Assembly (NCBI RefSeq): GCF_017875955.1
Contig: NZ_JAGINK010000001.1
Coordinates: 3,502,501-3,566,500 of the forward strand
Length of the DNA stretch: 64,000 nt
Direction of reading: 5' to 3'
Origin: Pseudomonas sp. BP8
GTDB lineage: Bacteria > Pseudomonadota > Gammaproteobacteria > Pseudomonadales > Pseudomonadaceae
Shown: in pieces, positions 44,858-54,070 of the stretch
Numbering within the stretch: the first letter of the stretch is position 1
How the letters are laid out: the number at the start of each line of letters is the position of its first letter
Notes under the pieces: model-generated
Database searches by the model: none
Seen by the model: only the letters and a program-made list of their open reading frames with translations
Told to the model about the DNA's origin: nothing
Program-made: the position numbers and the translations under genes

Positions 44858-45856
44858 ATGAAAGGCAGACCAAGCGTTAAGCGATTGATGGAATTGACGA
44901 ATCTTAGTCGTGCAACCATTGATCGAGCGTTGAATAACCGTCCTGGCGTTCATCCGCGAACCATCAAAGCTGTTGATGCAGCGATCAAGGAGCTTGAGGC
45001 GGCGAAAATGAGGCATTACAGCTTCAAACTCATCGCCCAGGCTGGGGGCGCGTTCACTGACTCCCTTATTGATTGCGCCAGGAGCCTTGAGGCAGAGCTC
45101 GCGCGATCAAAAATAAAAATAGATGTAGTTGCTTGTGTCGGATTCGACGATGAGCAAGTTGCTGCCTCCATTCGCAAGGCAGCAAGAACTGCCGATGGGA
45201 TTGGCATCATCAGCAGAAATAGCTCATCAATTCATGAAGTCCTTCGAGACTGCATAGCCAAAGATCTGTCTGTTGTTTCATTGGTCACCGACCTGAATGC
45301 AGACGTAAGGCATGCCTATATAGGAATAAACAACAGAGCGGCAGGCCAGAGCGCAGCATTTTTGATTGGTCGACACCTGGAAGCCTATGACGCTCCGAAT
45401 GTCGCTGTCGTGGTCGCTAACTATTCCTACTCGAACCATGAAGACTGCGAAATAGGTTTCAGATCATTGATGCGGCACCAGTTTCCAAAGGTCAATGTCC
45501 TTGAAGTTGTCAGCGGTGGTGATACCGATGACGGTACATACACAGAGACGATGAAGCTGATTCAGAAGCATGGTGCCTTGGACGGCATTTACAACGCTGC
45601 AGGGGGTAACAAAGGCCTGGCAGATGCGTTGAAAAAGCATGGGCTAGACGGCAAGACAATATTTGTTGCTCATGAGATAAACTCAGTTACCGAACCGTTA
45701 ATAAAGTCTGGTGTTATTGACTACACGCTGACCAAAGATAGGCAGAAAATGCTGCGAATGATGGCGCACATTCTCAAGGATATTGTTGAGGGTCAAAAAA
45801 TTCCCGATCAAAATATCCTCCCCATCGAAATGTACTCTCGGTTTTCTTTGGGTTAA
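44858..45856 (+). CDS. LacI-family regulator
   Basis: A 332-residue regulator with an N-terminal LacI helix-turn-helix and hinge (RPSVKRLMELTNLSRATIDRALNNRPGV, residues 3-30). A periplasmic-binding-protein-like sensor follows (IGINNRAAGQSAAFLIG, VAVVVANYSYSNHEDCEIGF, IYNAAGGNKGLADAL). GGGGGG precedes ATG 44858; an earlier in-frame ATG at 44840 lacks a site. It is divergent from the PQQ dehydrogenase and convergent with the sugar porter. It probably controls both the dehydrogenase and the iol operon through the shared GCCTCA...GAGGC sites, with an inositol or inosose as inducer (inferred). Confidence 0.88.
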   Translation: MKGRPSVKRLMELTNLSRATIDRALNNRPGVHPRTIKAVDAAIKELEAAKMRHYSFKLIAQAGGAFTDSLIDCARSLEAELARSKIKIDVVACVGFDDEQVAASIRKAARTADGIGIISRNSSSIHEVLRDCIAKDLSVVSLVTDLNADVRHAYIGINNRAAGQSAAFLIGRHLEAYDAPNVAVVVANYSYSNHEDCEIGFRSLMRHQFPKVNVLEVVSGGDTDDGTYTETMKLIQKHGALDGIYNAAGGNKGLADALKKHGLDGKTIFVAHEINSVTEPLIKSGVIDYTLTKDRQKMLRMMAHILKDIVEGQKIPDQNILPIEMYSRFSLG

Positions 45857-45886
45857 GTCCTGGTGTGGCAGAGATGTTAAGATCCG

Positions 45887-45926
45887 AGGTTGCTCTCGCG
45901 AAATGCCCATAACGTAAGAGCAACCT
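45887..45926. terminator. hairpin between convergent lacI-type and transporter genes
   Basis: Ten-base perfect stem AGGTTGCTCT / AGAGCAACCT with a 20-base loop, extended by ATCC / GGAT outside a one-base bulge. It lies between the LacI stop and the transporter stop. No T-tract, but the place suits a two-way terminator. Confidence 0.55.
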
Positions 45927-45942
45927 GGATTGGTTCCGTCAG

Positions 45943-47379
45943 TTAAAGGTTTTTCTGTCTGGCCATGTTCTCCTCTTCAATGGCTTCAAGGCTTTTCCCG
46001 CGTGTTTCAGGCAAGCACACCTGAATAAACAGTGCCCCGAATAAGCAGGTCACTGTGAATAGGAAGAATGTTCCGAAATCCATCGCGTGCACCACCGACG
46101 GGAACACGAGAGATACGATGGAGTTGGTCAGCCAGAGCACGGCCACGCTCAAACCGATCATCAGGCCACGAACGTTCAGTGGGAAGATCTCTGAAAGAAC
46201 GACCCAGGAGACCAGAGCTAATGTGCCTTGTACGACTAAGACGAAACCGACGATACCTACCGTGAGCAGGTACGGCCGCAGTGGGTTTTCAAACGGAACG
46301 AGGATGCCGATAGTGCCGATCAGCGCGTGCAGCAAAGCAACTGCCAAGAAGCCGTAGGTGAGCATCTTTCGACGATCGACTTTGTTCACAACGCTCAGGC
46401 CAATTAACATGCCACCAGTACCCGCCAGGCCGTTCAGGACGTTGAATGCCAACGCACTGTTGCGGCTGAAACCGGCTTGCTCGAGGATCTGAGTGCCGTA
46501 GTACATCACCGAGTTCATGCCTGTCAGTTGCTGGAAAGCGGCCAAGCCGATACCGACCAGCAGCAGTCTGAACAGCCAGGGTTCATTCAAAATGTCCGAC
46601 CAAGTGCCGCGCACTTTGCGTTCCTCCATCTTGGCAAGGCGATCCACTTCGGCCATTTCAGCTTCAGCTCGCTCGGCCGATCGGACTGTCTTGAGTACAG
46701 CCAGAGCCTCATCATTCCTACCTTTGGAGATAAGCCAGCGTGGACTCTCCGGCATGGTCAACATCCCCAAGAACAGCACTGCAGCGGGGGCCAAAGCAAT
46801 CGAAAGCATCAGACGCCAAACTTCCGGGTTGTCTGCCCACAGGTTGCCGATGATTGCATTTAATAGAAAGGCGAGGAACTGTCCGCTCACGATCATCACA
46901 TCGTTACATCCGATGGTACTACCTCGTCGCTCGAAAGGGGCGACCTCTGAAAGATAGACTGGAACTGTAACCGAGGCTCCCCCTACTGCCAGGCCCAAAA
47001 TGAATCGGAAGAAAATCAGAGCGTGGTAGGACGGAGAGAGCACACAGCCCAATGTGCTCACGAGGAACATTAGGGCCAGCACCAAGATCATCTTCCGGCG
47101 GCCAATTCGATCAGAAATTGAACCGGCAATTAACGCTCCCAGGGTTGCGCCTGTTAACAAGGAGAAAGCAATGCTCCCTTGCTGGAAGGTGGTCAGGCCG
47201 AAGTAATCGGTGATGAACGACAGAGAGCCATTGAGTACGCCTGTGTCATAACCAAACAGTAATCCACCAAAAGTGGCTACTACTGCGATCATCGTCAGTC
47301 GGCGGTTGTGAGCTCCATCTTGCAAGGGCGGGAGGTGGACATTGGATAACGATGCCGGTTGTATGCTGACATGGGCCAT
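45943..47379 (-). CDS. sugar-porter MFS transporter (IolT-like)
   Basis: A 478-residue sugar porter with twelve helices and the family signatures GGLLFGYDTGVLNG (helix 1), DRIGRRKMILV (loop 2-3), PESPRWLISKGR (after helix 6), QQLTGMNSVMYYGT (helix 7) and PETRGKSLE (C-terminus). IolT-type inositol:proton symporters have this shape. AGGAG before ATG 47379 supports the start. It is the last gene of the minus-strand run from 55292 and likely brings in inositol or the inosose made in the periplasm. Confidence 0.88.
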   Translation of the reverse strand: MAHVSIQPASLSNVHLPPLQDGAHNRRLTMIAVVATFGGLLFGYDTGVLNGSLSFITDYFGLTTFQQGSIAFSLLTGATLGALIAGSISDRIGRRKMILVLALMFLVSTLGCVLSPSYHALIFFRFILGLAVGGASVTVPVYLSEVAPFERRGSTIGCNDVMIVSGQFLAFLLNAIIGNLWADNPEVWRLMLSIALAPAAVLFLGMLTMPESPRWLISKGRNDEALAVLKTVRSAERAEAEMAEVDRLAKMEERKVRGTWSDILNEPWLFRLLLVGIGLAAFQQLTGMNSVMYYGTQILEQAGFSRNSALAFNVLNGLAGTGGMLIGLSVVNKVDRRKMLTYGFLAVALLHALIGTIGILVPFENPLRPYLLTVGIVGFVLVVQGTLALVSWVVLSEIFPLNVRGLMIGLSVAVLWLTNSIVSLVFPSVVHAMDFGTFFLFTVTCLFGALFIQVCLPETRGKSLEAIEEENMARQKNL

Positions 47380-47474
47380 GTTGGATTTCTCCTGCTATTG
47401 TTATTAATTACTATTTAATGGCGCACTAGAGATTTTGATAAGGCGATAGAGCCGCTTGATGCGTGTGTCCAGGT

Positions 47475-48269
47475 TCACTCCGGATAAGCGCCGTTCACAT
47501 TTTGGTCGTAATCAATCATGGCCCCCGTCATGACACCAGCTTCATTGCTGAGCATGTAACTCGCTAAGTGAGCAAGCTGGTGAGGTTTGCAGAGTTGCTT
47601 CATTGGTTGAGTTGCCTCCGCGCGCTCGAGCCAGCCGTCTGTGGCACCATGGAAGCGGCGTTGAGTGGCATCTTCACCCGGCGTATCCATCCAGCCAGGC
47701 GAAATGGAATTGCACCGAATCTGATCGAAGCGATATGCGTTTGCGACGTTCTTAGTAAGCGTTGCCAAGGCACCTTTGGATGCTGAATAGGCCGCCAAGT
47801 AAGACTGGCCGCAGTGTGCACAAAGAGAAACGATGTTTACGATCGAGCCGCCGCCACCCTTCGCGAGGCGATGTTTAACGAAAGCCTGCATGATGAAGAA
47901 TGGAGCGCGGGCGTTAACGCCCATGAGGTGCTCCCACGTCTCCTCCGTAGTCTCCACCAGGGAGCCGCGAGCACCAGATCCTGCAGCGTTCACCAGAACG
48001 TTGACGTTACCGAAGGTATTGACTGCCACTTCAACCAGGTTCAAGCAGGACTGGACATTCTGCAGGTCGGCGGCAACGAAGACGACCTCGCAGCCGCGTT
48101 CTTCAAAATCGGCAAACGTAGTTGCGTTCTTATCGCGATCTAAGCCCGCGATAACCAGCTTACGGCATCCTTCATTGACCAGCTGGTTGGCGATTGCACG
48201 CCCGACGCCTTGAGCGCCACCAGTGATAATCGCTACTGAATCTTTATGTCGCTCATTGAGACCAGACAT
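47475..48269 (-). CDS. SDR-family dehydrogenase of the inositol region
   Basis: A 264-residue short-chain dehydrogenase: TGGAQGVGRA cofactor motif (near residue 17), NAAGSGA (near 98), catalytic Ser in NIVSLCAHCG and Tyr-x-x-x-Lys in YSASKGA. It could oxidise an inositol or inosose isomer, or 5-deoxyglucuronate to its lactone. AGGAG lies six bases before ATG 48269. It follows the iolG-like gene with a terminator-like hairpin between. It ends with TGAMIDYDQNVNGAYPE, typical of sugar-alcohol SDRs. Confidence 0.85.
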   Translation of the reverse strand: MSGLNERHKDSVAIITGGAQGVGRAIANQLVNEGCRKLVIAGLDRDKNATTFADFEERGCEVVFVAADLQNVQSCLNLVEVAVNTFGNVNVLVNAAGSGARGSLVETTEETWEHLMGVNARAPFFIMQAFVKHRLAKGGGGSIVNIVSLCAHCGQSYLAAYSASKGALATLTKNVANAYRFDQIRCNSISPGWMDTPGEDATQRRFHGATDGWLERAEATQPMKQLCKPHQLAHLASYMLSNEAGVMTGAMIDYDQNVNGAYPE

Positions 48270-48367
48270 TCTTCGCTCCTGATGTGTTCTTGCCAAAGCG
48301 TTTTCATGAGCTACCAAGTCGCACCGCGTGCGACCGGTCGACATGCGCTTTATGTCGTAAAATAAGA

Positions 48368-48395
48368 CTTGCTGGCTAACAGGCGAGCCAGCAAG
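48368..48395 (-). terminator. hairpin downstream of the iolG-like gene
   Basis: Perfect ten-base stem CTTGCTGGCT / AGCCAGCAAG with an eight-base loop; on the minus strand it is followed by TCTTATTTT. It probably ends part of the transcripts from the upstream iol genes before the SDR and transporter genes. Confidence 0.8.
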
Positions 48396-48442
48396 AACTG
48401 CGCAAGGGGGGGGGGCACGCGAGCGAGCCCTCTTACTTGGAA

Positions 48443-49609
48443 TTACTGAGTGTCAACGCCAGCAATTTTCACCCAGCTACCCGACTCCATGCTGTCTTCG
48501 GCTGCTTTTACAACGGCAATTGCCTGGCGCCCTTCCTCGGCAGATGGTGCGTACTGCACGCCTTCTACAACCGAGCGCACAAATTGATATGCCTCAATAG
48601 TTTTCAGGTCGTCGAAGCCCATCGACAGGCCTACGCCTGGTTGGAAGCGAGCGAACTCTCCGTGACCAGGAGCTGCACGGGCCGTGCGATATCCCAGCTC
48701 ATTTCGGGTCGCGATCTGCAGTTCGTTCATGTCGTGGAAGTTCCAGCGTACCGAGCCTTCAGTGCCGTAGATCTCCAGGGTGTACTCGGCATGCGGGCCT
48801 ACGTGGGCGCGGGATGCCTCGATGGTGCCCACTGCACCATCTCGGAAGCGGGTAAGCAGCGCTGCATAGTCATCGGTTTCGACGGTACCGCGCGGGCCCG
48901 AACCACCTTTGGCAAAGGCTTGGGCGCCGTCTTGCGACGGAAGAGGACGCTCTTTGATGAACGTCTCAGTCAGAGCGGTGACTTCGGTCACTGGGCCAAC
49001 TATGTATTGAGCCAGATCCACAGCATGAGAAATGAGATCGGCCAGAACGCCCGGGCCAGAGTGTTCACGAATGAAGCGCCAGCTGAGTGCGGTGTCGGGA
49101 TCGGAGGCATAGTCTGCGAGGAACGCTGCGCGCACGCTGTTGATGCGACCAAGTGCGCCCGATTTGACGAGCTCACGAGCGTGCTGAATGGATGGGACGT
49201 GGCGATAGTTGAAGCCTACGGAAGTGGCGACCCCTGCATCGGCAGCAGCCTGTGCAATCTCGGTAGATTCGGCTAGGGAGCGCCCCATTGGCTTTTCAAT
49301 CCAGAAAGGCTTGCCGGCTTTCGCTGCAGCAACGGCGATTTCGCGATGCAGGAAGTTGGGCGAGCAGATCGAGACTACATCGATCTCTGGGTTGTTGAGG
49401 ATATCGTTGTAGTCACTGGTAGCAGAGCGATAGCCCAGGCGATCAACTGCATATTGAGCACTGGATGCTACTGGATCAGCAACCATCACCAGGTCGATTT
49501 CAACATCCAGTTCTGGGAAGAATTCTTTGATCCCACGATAACCACGAGTGTGCAGTCGACCCATTCAGCCAGCCGATATAAGCCCAACGCCGATTCTTTT
49601 CTTGGCCAT
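48443..49609 (-). pseudogene. iolG: iolG-like inositol dehydrogenase with in-frame TGA at codon 15
   Basis: A Gfo/Idh/MocA dehydrogenase of the inositol 2-dehydrogenase type. From ATG 49609, with GGAG eight bases upstream, it reads MAKKRIGVGLISAG, then TGA (49567-49565), then MGRLHTRGYRG without a shift. The stop is one change from TGG, the Trp expected at this place. The rest is intact: IEKPMGRSLAES (lysine motif), FNYRHVPS, LADLISHAVDLAQYI. Restart at ATG 49564 would give 373 residues but lose the first strand and part of the NAD-binding glycine loop, so activity is doubtful. Its job may be taken over by the periplasmic PQQ dehydrogenase (inferred). Confidence 0.8.
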
Positions 49610-49656
49610 AAATATATCTCCAATTTTCTTGTCTTACGGTGGTTAATGTCGGCTGG

Positions 49657-50586
49657 TTAGGCGACTGCAGTTAGCTTTTCGAATTGATCTTTAATGTGCT
49701 CGAACGCACGAGTAACCGTTGGCCCAGGAATCGCTACAGATGGATCTTGCTCTGCTTCGACCACCATCCATCCCTGATAACCACTTTCTTGAGCAAACCG
49801 GAACAGCGGCTTAAAGTTGACAGCTCCATCGCCTGGAATGGTGAACATGCCGCTGCGGACAGCTTTGTTGAAATCCAAGTCTTCCGTGCGAACTTTATTG
49901 AGGATGTTGGCACGGACATCTTTCAGGTGAAGATGGTTGATGCGATCGCCGAAGCGCTCTACCATTTTCATGTAATCGAAGCCGGCAGCATGGGCATGGC
50001 CCGTGTCCAGCAGAAGACCTGTTGCTGGTGCGTTGTCGAACAGGCGCGAGACTTCATCCCACGTCTCGGCCACCATCATCAGGTGGTGGTGGTAGGAGAG
50101 CTTCAGGCCGTACTCGCCTTCGAGCCAGCGACTGAACTCGTCCATTTTGGCTGCGTATTTCTGCATCTGATCAGCATCCAACTGGATGCGGCCAGACATA
50201 GGAACGTCGAGTGGGGCCTCTGGAACCATCGAGCCGCATTCGCCATACACCATGACGTTGGTACCCATCGCAGAGAGCAATTTGGCATGCTCGGCAACGG
50301 CGACCTTCTCTTCGGCAACGGTGCGCTCGTGATCGGCTAGGAAACCCGAGTACCAACCGGAGATCAGGTTCAGGTCGTGGGCGCCGAGAACCTTGCGCAG
50401 CTCTTCAGGTTGCCGAGGGAACTTGCGACCCAGTTCAATGCCCTGGAAACCGGCTGCGGAGGCTTCGGCGAGGCAGGTTTCAAGAGAGATATCAGCACCG
50501 AGGTCTAAGAGCACCTCGTTACTCCAGCTGAGTGGGCTGATGCCCAGCTTTACGCCACGTGGCAGGAAGCTATTTTTGTTATGCAT
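49657..50586 (-). CDS. iolE: myo-inosose-2 dehydratase IolE
   Basis: A 309-residue sugar-phosphate-isomerase-like TIM barrel. KLGISPLSWSNEVLLDLG at the start, EASAAGFQGIELGRKFP, LLLDTGHAHAAGFD (metal-binding Asp/His), HLHLKDVRANIL and GWMVVEAEQDPS near the end are the IolE pattern. The enzyme removes water from 2-keto-myo-inositol to give 3,5/4-trihydroxycyclohexane-1,2-dione. Start ATG 50586. It lies between the aldolase and iolG-like genes with gaps of a few dozen bases. Confidence 0.9.
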   Translation of the reverse strand: MHNKNSFLPRGVKLGISPLSWSNEVLLDLGADISLETCLAEASAAGFQGIELGRKFPRQPEELRKVLGAHDLNLISGWYSGFLADHERTVAEEKVAVAEHAKLLSAMGTNVMVYGECGSMVPEAPLDVPMSGRIQLDADQMQKYAAKMDEFSRWLEGEYGLKLSYHHHLMMVAETWDEVSRLFDNAPATGLLLDTGHAHAAGFDYMKMVERFGDRINHLHLKDVRANILNKVRTEDLDFNKAVRSGMFTIPGDGAVNFKPLFRFAQESGYQGWMVVEAEQDPSVAIPGPTVTRAFEHIKDQFEKLTAVA

Positions 50587-50609
50587 GGTCGATTCCTTAT
50601 CTGGTGGGC

Positions 50610-51419
50610 CTAGCAAGGCCAACCGATCTCGTTCAGTGATGTTGTCGAAGGAAGTGCAGCTTTCACTTGCTTGAGCAGGGCGCTGCTCTCGCGAACCAGT
50701 AGCCAGGTATCAGCGCCGATGGCGACAAAATCCGCTCCTTGTCCGAAGGAGGTAGTTGCGGATTCAACGCCGTAACTGAGAACCCCGGCACCGCATCCAA
50801 CCGACTTGATGCGGGCCAGACCTTCCTTGATGGCATCCTGAACCGGCTGCGCGCCTGCTTTTCCGGTGTATCCCATAGAAGCCGCGAGGTCGCCTGGGCC
50901 AATGAAGATCGCGTCTACCCCTTCAACTGCCGCAATCGCTTCGATGTTCGCGAGTGCTTTCGGGGTTTCCGCTTGGACGATCACGCAGATATCGTCCAGC
51001 TGGCGGTTGACATATTCTTCGGCGTGCCGTCCATAACCCGTTGCCCGAACCACTGCCGAAATTCCCCGGCAGCCATGCGGTGGATAGCGAGTCCAGGAGA
51101 CAGCTTCAGCTGCCTGCTCTGGGGTATCGATCATGGGGAACATGATCGTTTTCACCCCGATATCGAGCAGTCGCTTTGCGACCGTTTGATTCGACTCTGG
51201 AGGGCGCACCACTACCGATGCGGTGTTGCCCACGGCGCGCAGTTGATCACCGATCGAGGCGATCTCGTTTGGCGAGTGCTCCATGTCGATCAGCAGCCAG
51301 TCCGCACCTGAGTGCGCCATGATTTCGGCTGAGGCTGGCGAACACAGGCTGACCCAATAGCCAGCCATTTGTCGGCCATCACGCAAGCCTTGCTTGAAAG
51401 CGTTGCCATGGCTGGTCAT
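50610..51419 (-). CDS. HpcH/HpaI-family class II aldolase
   Basis: A 269-residue pyruvate-type metal-dependent aldolase. ADWLLIDMEHSPNE (near residue 40), MFPMIDTPEQAAEAVSW, VQAETPKALANIEAIAAVEGVDAIFIGPGDLAASMG (metal-binding Glu/Asp) are diagnostic. Relatives such as GarL cleave 2-keto-3-deoxy acids to pyruvate and an aldehyde. Its start at ATG 51419 comes one base after the iolD stop, with GGAG in the end of iolD, so the two are coupled. In an inositol operon without iolJ, cleavage of 4-hydroxy-2-oxoadipate to pyruvate and malonate semialdehyde is a good candidate reaction (inferred). Confidence 0.85.
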   Translation of the reverse strand: MTSHGNAFKQGLRDGRQMAGYWVSLCSPASAEIMAHSGADWLLIDMEHSPNEIASIGDQLRAVGNTASVVVRPPESNQTVAKRLLDIGVKTIMFPMIDTPEQAAEAVSWTRYPPHGCRGISAVVRATGYGRHAEEYVNRQLDDICVIVQAETPKALANIEAIAAVEGVDAIFIGPGDLAASMGYTGKAGAQPVQDAIKEGLARIKSVGCGAGVLSYGVESATTSFGQGADFVAIGADTWLLVRESSALLKQVKAALPSTTSLNEIGWPC

Positions 51420-51420
51420 A

Positions 51421-53271
51421 TCAGACTCCGTTACGCTGACGTTTACGTGCTTCGACATGCTGCTCTCGGGCCGCACGAATCTCGGCGCGCTCACTGACTT
51501 CAGGTACGCCGACATCCCACCAAGCGTCGCCAGGTACCCAGCGGTCATTGGCCACGTTGATGGAGATCACGGTGGTCTTAGTCTGCTGGCGAGCCCAGTT
51601 CAATGCGTCCTCAAGACCATCTAAGGCTTCAACCTGGCGAACTGCTGCGCCCATTGAGGCAGCGTGGGCGGCAAAGTCGACCGAGAAAGGCTCCTGCACG
51701 CGGCAGTCGGCGATCAGGTTGTTAAATGGCTTGTTGCCTTTACCAGTCTGCAGGCGGTTGATAACGGCATAGCCGCCGTTGTCGCAGACGATGATGGTCA
51801 TCTTGTGTCCAGCCAGTACGGCGGAGTAGATGTCGGAGTTCATCATCATGTAGGAACCGTCGCCGAGCATGACGAAGACTTCGCCCTCATCGGCGCACGC
51901 CATAGCTGCGCCCCAACCACCAGCAATTTCGTAACCCATGGTGGAGGAACCCATCTCCAGGTCGAACTTGTAGTTGCCTTTGCAACGCCAGCCTTTGGTC
52001 AGCTCACCCACGATGCCACCGGCAGAAGCCAGAACCATGTCTTCAGGTTTGGAGAGGCGATTCACCACGCCTACAACCTGTGCGTAGGATGGGATTGGCG
52101 AGTTGTCAGGTGCCTGGTAGGTGTCGACCATCGCATTCCACTCGATCATGCGACGTTGACCTTCTTCCAGCCAGGAGCCATCGACCTTCCATTGCCCCAG
52201 GGCGCTGTCCAGTTCCGCGATGGATTCCAGGGCGTCGCCAACTACTGCCAGGCTTTGGTGCTTCACGGCATCGAATCGCGCGGTATTGATCGCCACGATC
52301 TGAGCTTCAGGAGAGAAGACAGTCCACGAACCGGTGATGAAGTCTTGCAGACGAGTGCCGATGGCCAATACCACGTCGGCCTGTGCGGCCATCGCGTTCG
52401 CAGAGGTCGAACCCAGTACGCCCAGCATGTCCAAGCCGATAGGATCGCCGTGGATCACGGTACCTTTGCCCGCGATGGTTTCGGCGACCGGAATACCTCG
52501 ACGACGAGCGAAGGCCAGCACTTCGGCATCCGCTTTCGAGTAGCGGACACCACCACCTGCCAACAGCAGTGGGCGCTTCGCGGCGGACAACACTGCCGCA
52601 GCTTCAGCGATGGAGGCCCGGTCAGGACGCGGGCGTGGAATGCGATGGACTGTGCGCTTGAAGAACGCCAAGGGATAGTCGAATGCCATTTCCTGAACGT
52701 CTTGGCACAGGCCAATGAATGCCGGGCCGCAGGTCGCTGGATCCAGCATCACCGAAATTGCTTGTGGCAGGGAGTTCAAGATCTGCCCTGGATGGGTAAT
52801 ACGATCCCAGTAACGCGATACCGACTTGAAACCGTCGTTCACGGTGAGGGTGGCGTCGTTGAAATGTTCAACTTGCTGCAGAACCGGGTCTGGGCGGCGA
52901 GCGGCAAATACATCACCTGCCAGCAACAGCAGCGGAAGGCGATTGGTGTGAGCGGCGCCTGCTGCAGTGATCATGTTGGTTGCGCCAGGCCCGATGGAGG
53001 AGGCTGCAACCATGATCTGGCGACGACGCTTGGCTTTGGAGTAGGCTATGCCGGCAATCGCCATGGACTGCTCGTTTTGGCCGCGCCAGGTAGGCAGGGA
53101 GTCGCCTGCAGCTTCCAGTGCTTCGCCCAGGCACGTAACGTTGCCGTGACCGAAGATTGCGAAGCAACCGGCGAACAAAGGAACCTCAACACCATCATCA
53201 TCGATGTATTGATTGACGAGATAGCGCACGAGCGCTTGGGCCATGGTTAGCCGGACAGTTTGCTGATGCAT
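51421..53271 (-). CDS. iolD: 3D-(3,5/4)-trihydroxycyclohexane-1,2-dione acylhydrolase IolD
   Basis: A 616-residue thiamine-diphosphate enzyme. RLTMAQALVRYLVNQYI and GHGNVTCLGEAL at the start, GQNEQSMAIAGIAYSK and SSIGPGATNM (PYR domain), then GDGSYMMMNSDIYSAVLAGHKMTIIVCDNGG (ThDP-binding GDG...N motif) match IolD closely. It hydrolyses the cyclic diketone formed by IolE to 5-deoxyglucuronate, opening the ring. Length is normal. It is followed directly by the HpcH aldolase gene. This enzyme is the strongest single evidence that the cluster handles inositol. Confidence 0.92.
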   Translation of the reverse strand: MHQQTVRLTMAQALVRYLVNQYIDDDGVEVPLFAGCFAIFGHGNVTCLGEALEAAGDSLPTWRGQNEQSMAIAGIAYSKAKRRRQIMVAASSIGPGATNMITAAGAAHTNRLPLLLLAGDVFAARRPDPVLQQVEHFNDATLTVNDGFKSVSRYWDRITHPGQILNSLPQAISVMLDPATCGPAFIGLCQDVQEMAFDYPLAFFKRTVHRIPRPRPDRASIAEAAAVLSAAKRPLLLAGGGVRYSKADAEVLAFARRRGIPVAETIAGKGTVIHGDPIGLDMLGVLGSTSANAMAAQADVVLAIGTRLQDFITGSWTVFSPEAQIVAINTARFDAVKHQSLAVVGDALESIAELDSALGQWKVDGSWLEEGQRRMIEWNAMVDTYQAPDNSPIPSYAQVVGVVNRLSKPEDMVLASAGGIVGELTKGWRCKGNYKFDLEMGSSTMGYEIAGGWGAAMACADEGEVFVMLGDGSYMMMNSDIYSAVLAGHKMTIIVCDNGGYAVINRLQTGKGNKPFNNLIADCRVQEPFSVDFAAHAASMGAAVRQVEALDGLEDALNWARQQTKTTVISINVANDRWVPGDAWWDVGVPEVSERAEIRAAREQHVEARKRQRNGV

Positions 53272-53314
53272 TTTTTATTCTCCGTTGAAAGGTGCTCACT
53301 GAAAGCGCTTGGCT

Positions 53315-54070
53315 TTACAGCGTGAGGTTTTGAATCGTCCGACCACCGTCTGCGTAAAGGCTCTGTCCGGTTATGTAGCTGGAGTGATCGCTGAGCAGGA
53401 ATCCAATGCCGGAGGCCACTTCTTCGGATTCAGCAACTCGCCCCATTGGCGTGCGCGCATAAATCGAGTCCAGGGCATTGGGTTTTTGCCTGACCAAGTC
53501 ATCAAGCATTGCGGTACGAACAGTGCCGGGGGCCATGGCGTTGACGCGAACCCCATACGGCGCGAGCTCAACTGCCATAACTCGGGTCATCTGTGCGATC
53601 GCGCCTTTTGAGGTCGCGTATGCGGTGTGCGTTGGGGTGGCGATCACGGCATTGATCGACGAAACCAGCACTACCGAATAGCTTTCTTGTGCCTTGCGGG
53701 GAGACTTGGCCCACAGCCGAGCCAGGGTCTGGACTACTCGGAATGAACCCAGGACGTTGATGTTCAGAATTTCCGAAAACTCTTCGTCCTGCAGTTCAAG
53801 AAAATCATGATGTCGATCGATCCCGGCGCTGGTTACCACGCCGTCCGGTACGCCGTGAGCTTCAACAGCAGCTGCTACCAGCGACTCAACAGAGGAGCGC
53901 GAGCTAACGTCGCAAGATACGTAGATGGCGCCTTTAGGCAGTCCCTGTGGGGCTGGCCCACGACCTGCGAGGGTAAGGCGGGCCCCCCGGCTTGCCAGGA
54001 AATGCGCCGACGCCAGGCCAATGCCGCCTGCGCCTCCGGTAATAATGAAGGACTTACCTTCGAAGTTCAT
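53315..54070 (-). CDS. SDR-family dehydrogenase, coupled to the lactonase-like gene
   Basis: A 251-residue short-chain dehydrogenase with TGGAGGIGLA (residues 12-21), SAGIDRH (in the place of NNAG), Ser in VSSINA and YATSKGA. Its ATG 54070 overlaps the stop of the amidohydrolase gene by four bases. Coupling of an SDR with a lactonase suggests oxidation of a cyclic hemiacetal to a lactone that the partner opens, e.g. 5-deoxyglucuronate to 5-deoxyglucarate (inferred). It lies upstream of iolD in the same operon. Confidence 0.85.
   Translation of the reverse strand: MNFEGKSFIITGGAGGIGLASAHFLASRGARLTLAGRGPAPQGLPKGAIYVSCDVSSRSSVESLVAAAVEAHGVPDGVVTSAGIDRHHDFLELQDEEFSEILNINVLGSFRVVQTLARLWAKSPRKAQESYSVVLVSSINAVIATPTHTAYATSKGAIAQMTRVMAVELAPYGVRVNAMAPGTVRTAMLDDLVRQKPNALDSIYARTPMGRVAESEEVASGIGFLLSDHSSYITGQSLYADGGRTIQNLTL

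Noticed and set aside
48406..48415. Run of ten G as a phase-variation tract
   Set aside because: It lies in the non-coding 3' region of the iolG-like gene, where a length change would alter no frame or promoter that I can see; possibly a sequencing artefact.
49565..49567. Selenocysteine at the iolG TGA
   Set aside because: The expected residue is Trp, no selenocysteine insertion hairpin is evident after the codon, and inositol dehydrogenases are not selenoproteins.
51664..53250. 528-codon plus-strand frame
   Set aside because: Antisense to iolD, with His/Arg-rich composition. A GC-rich codon pattern on one strand commonly leaves long open frames opposite.
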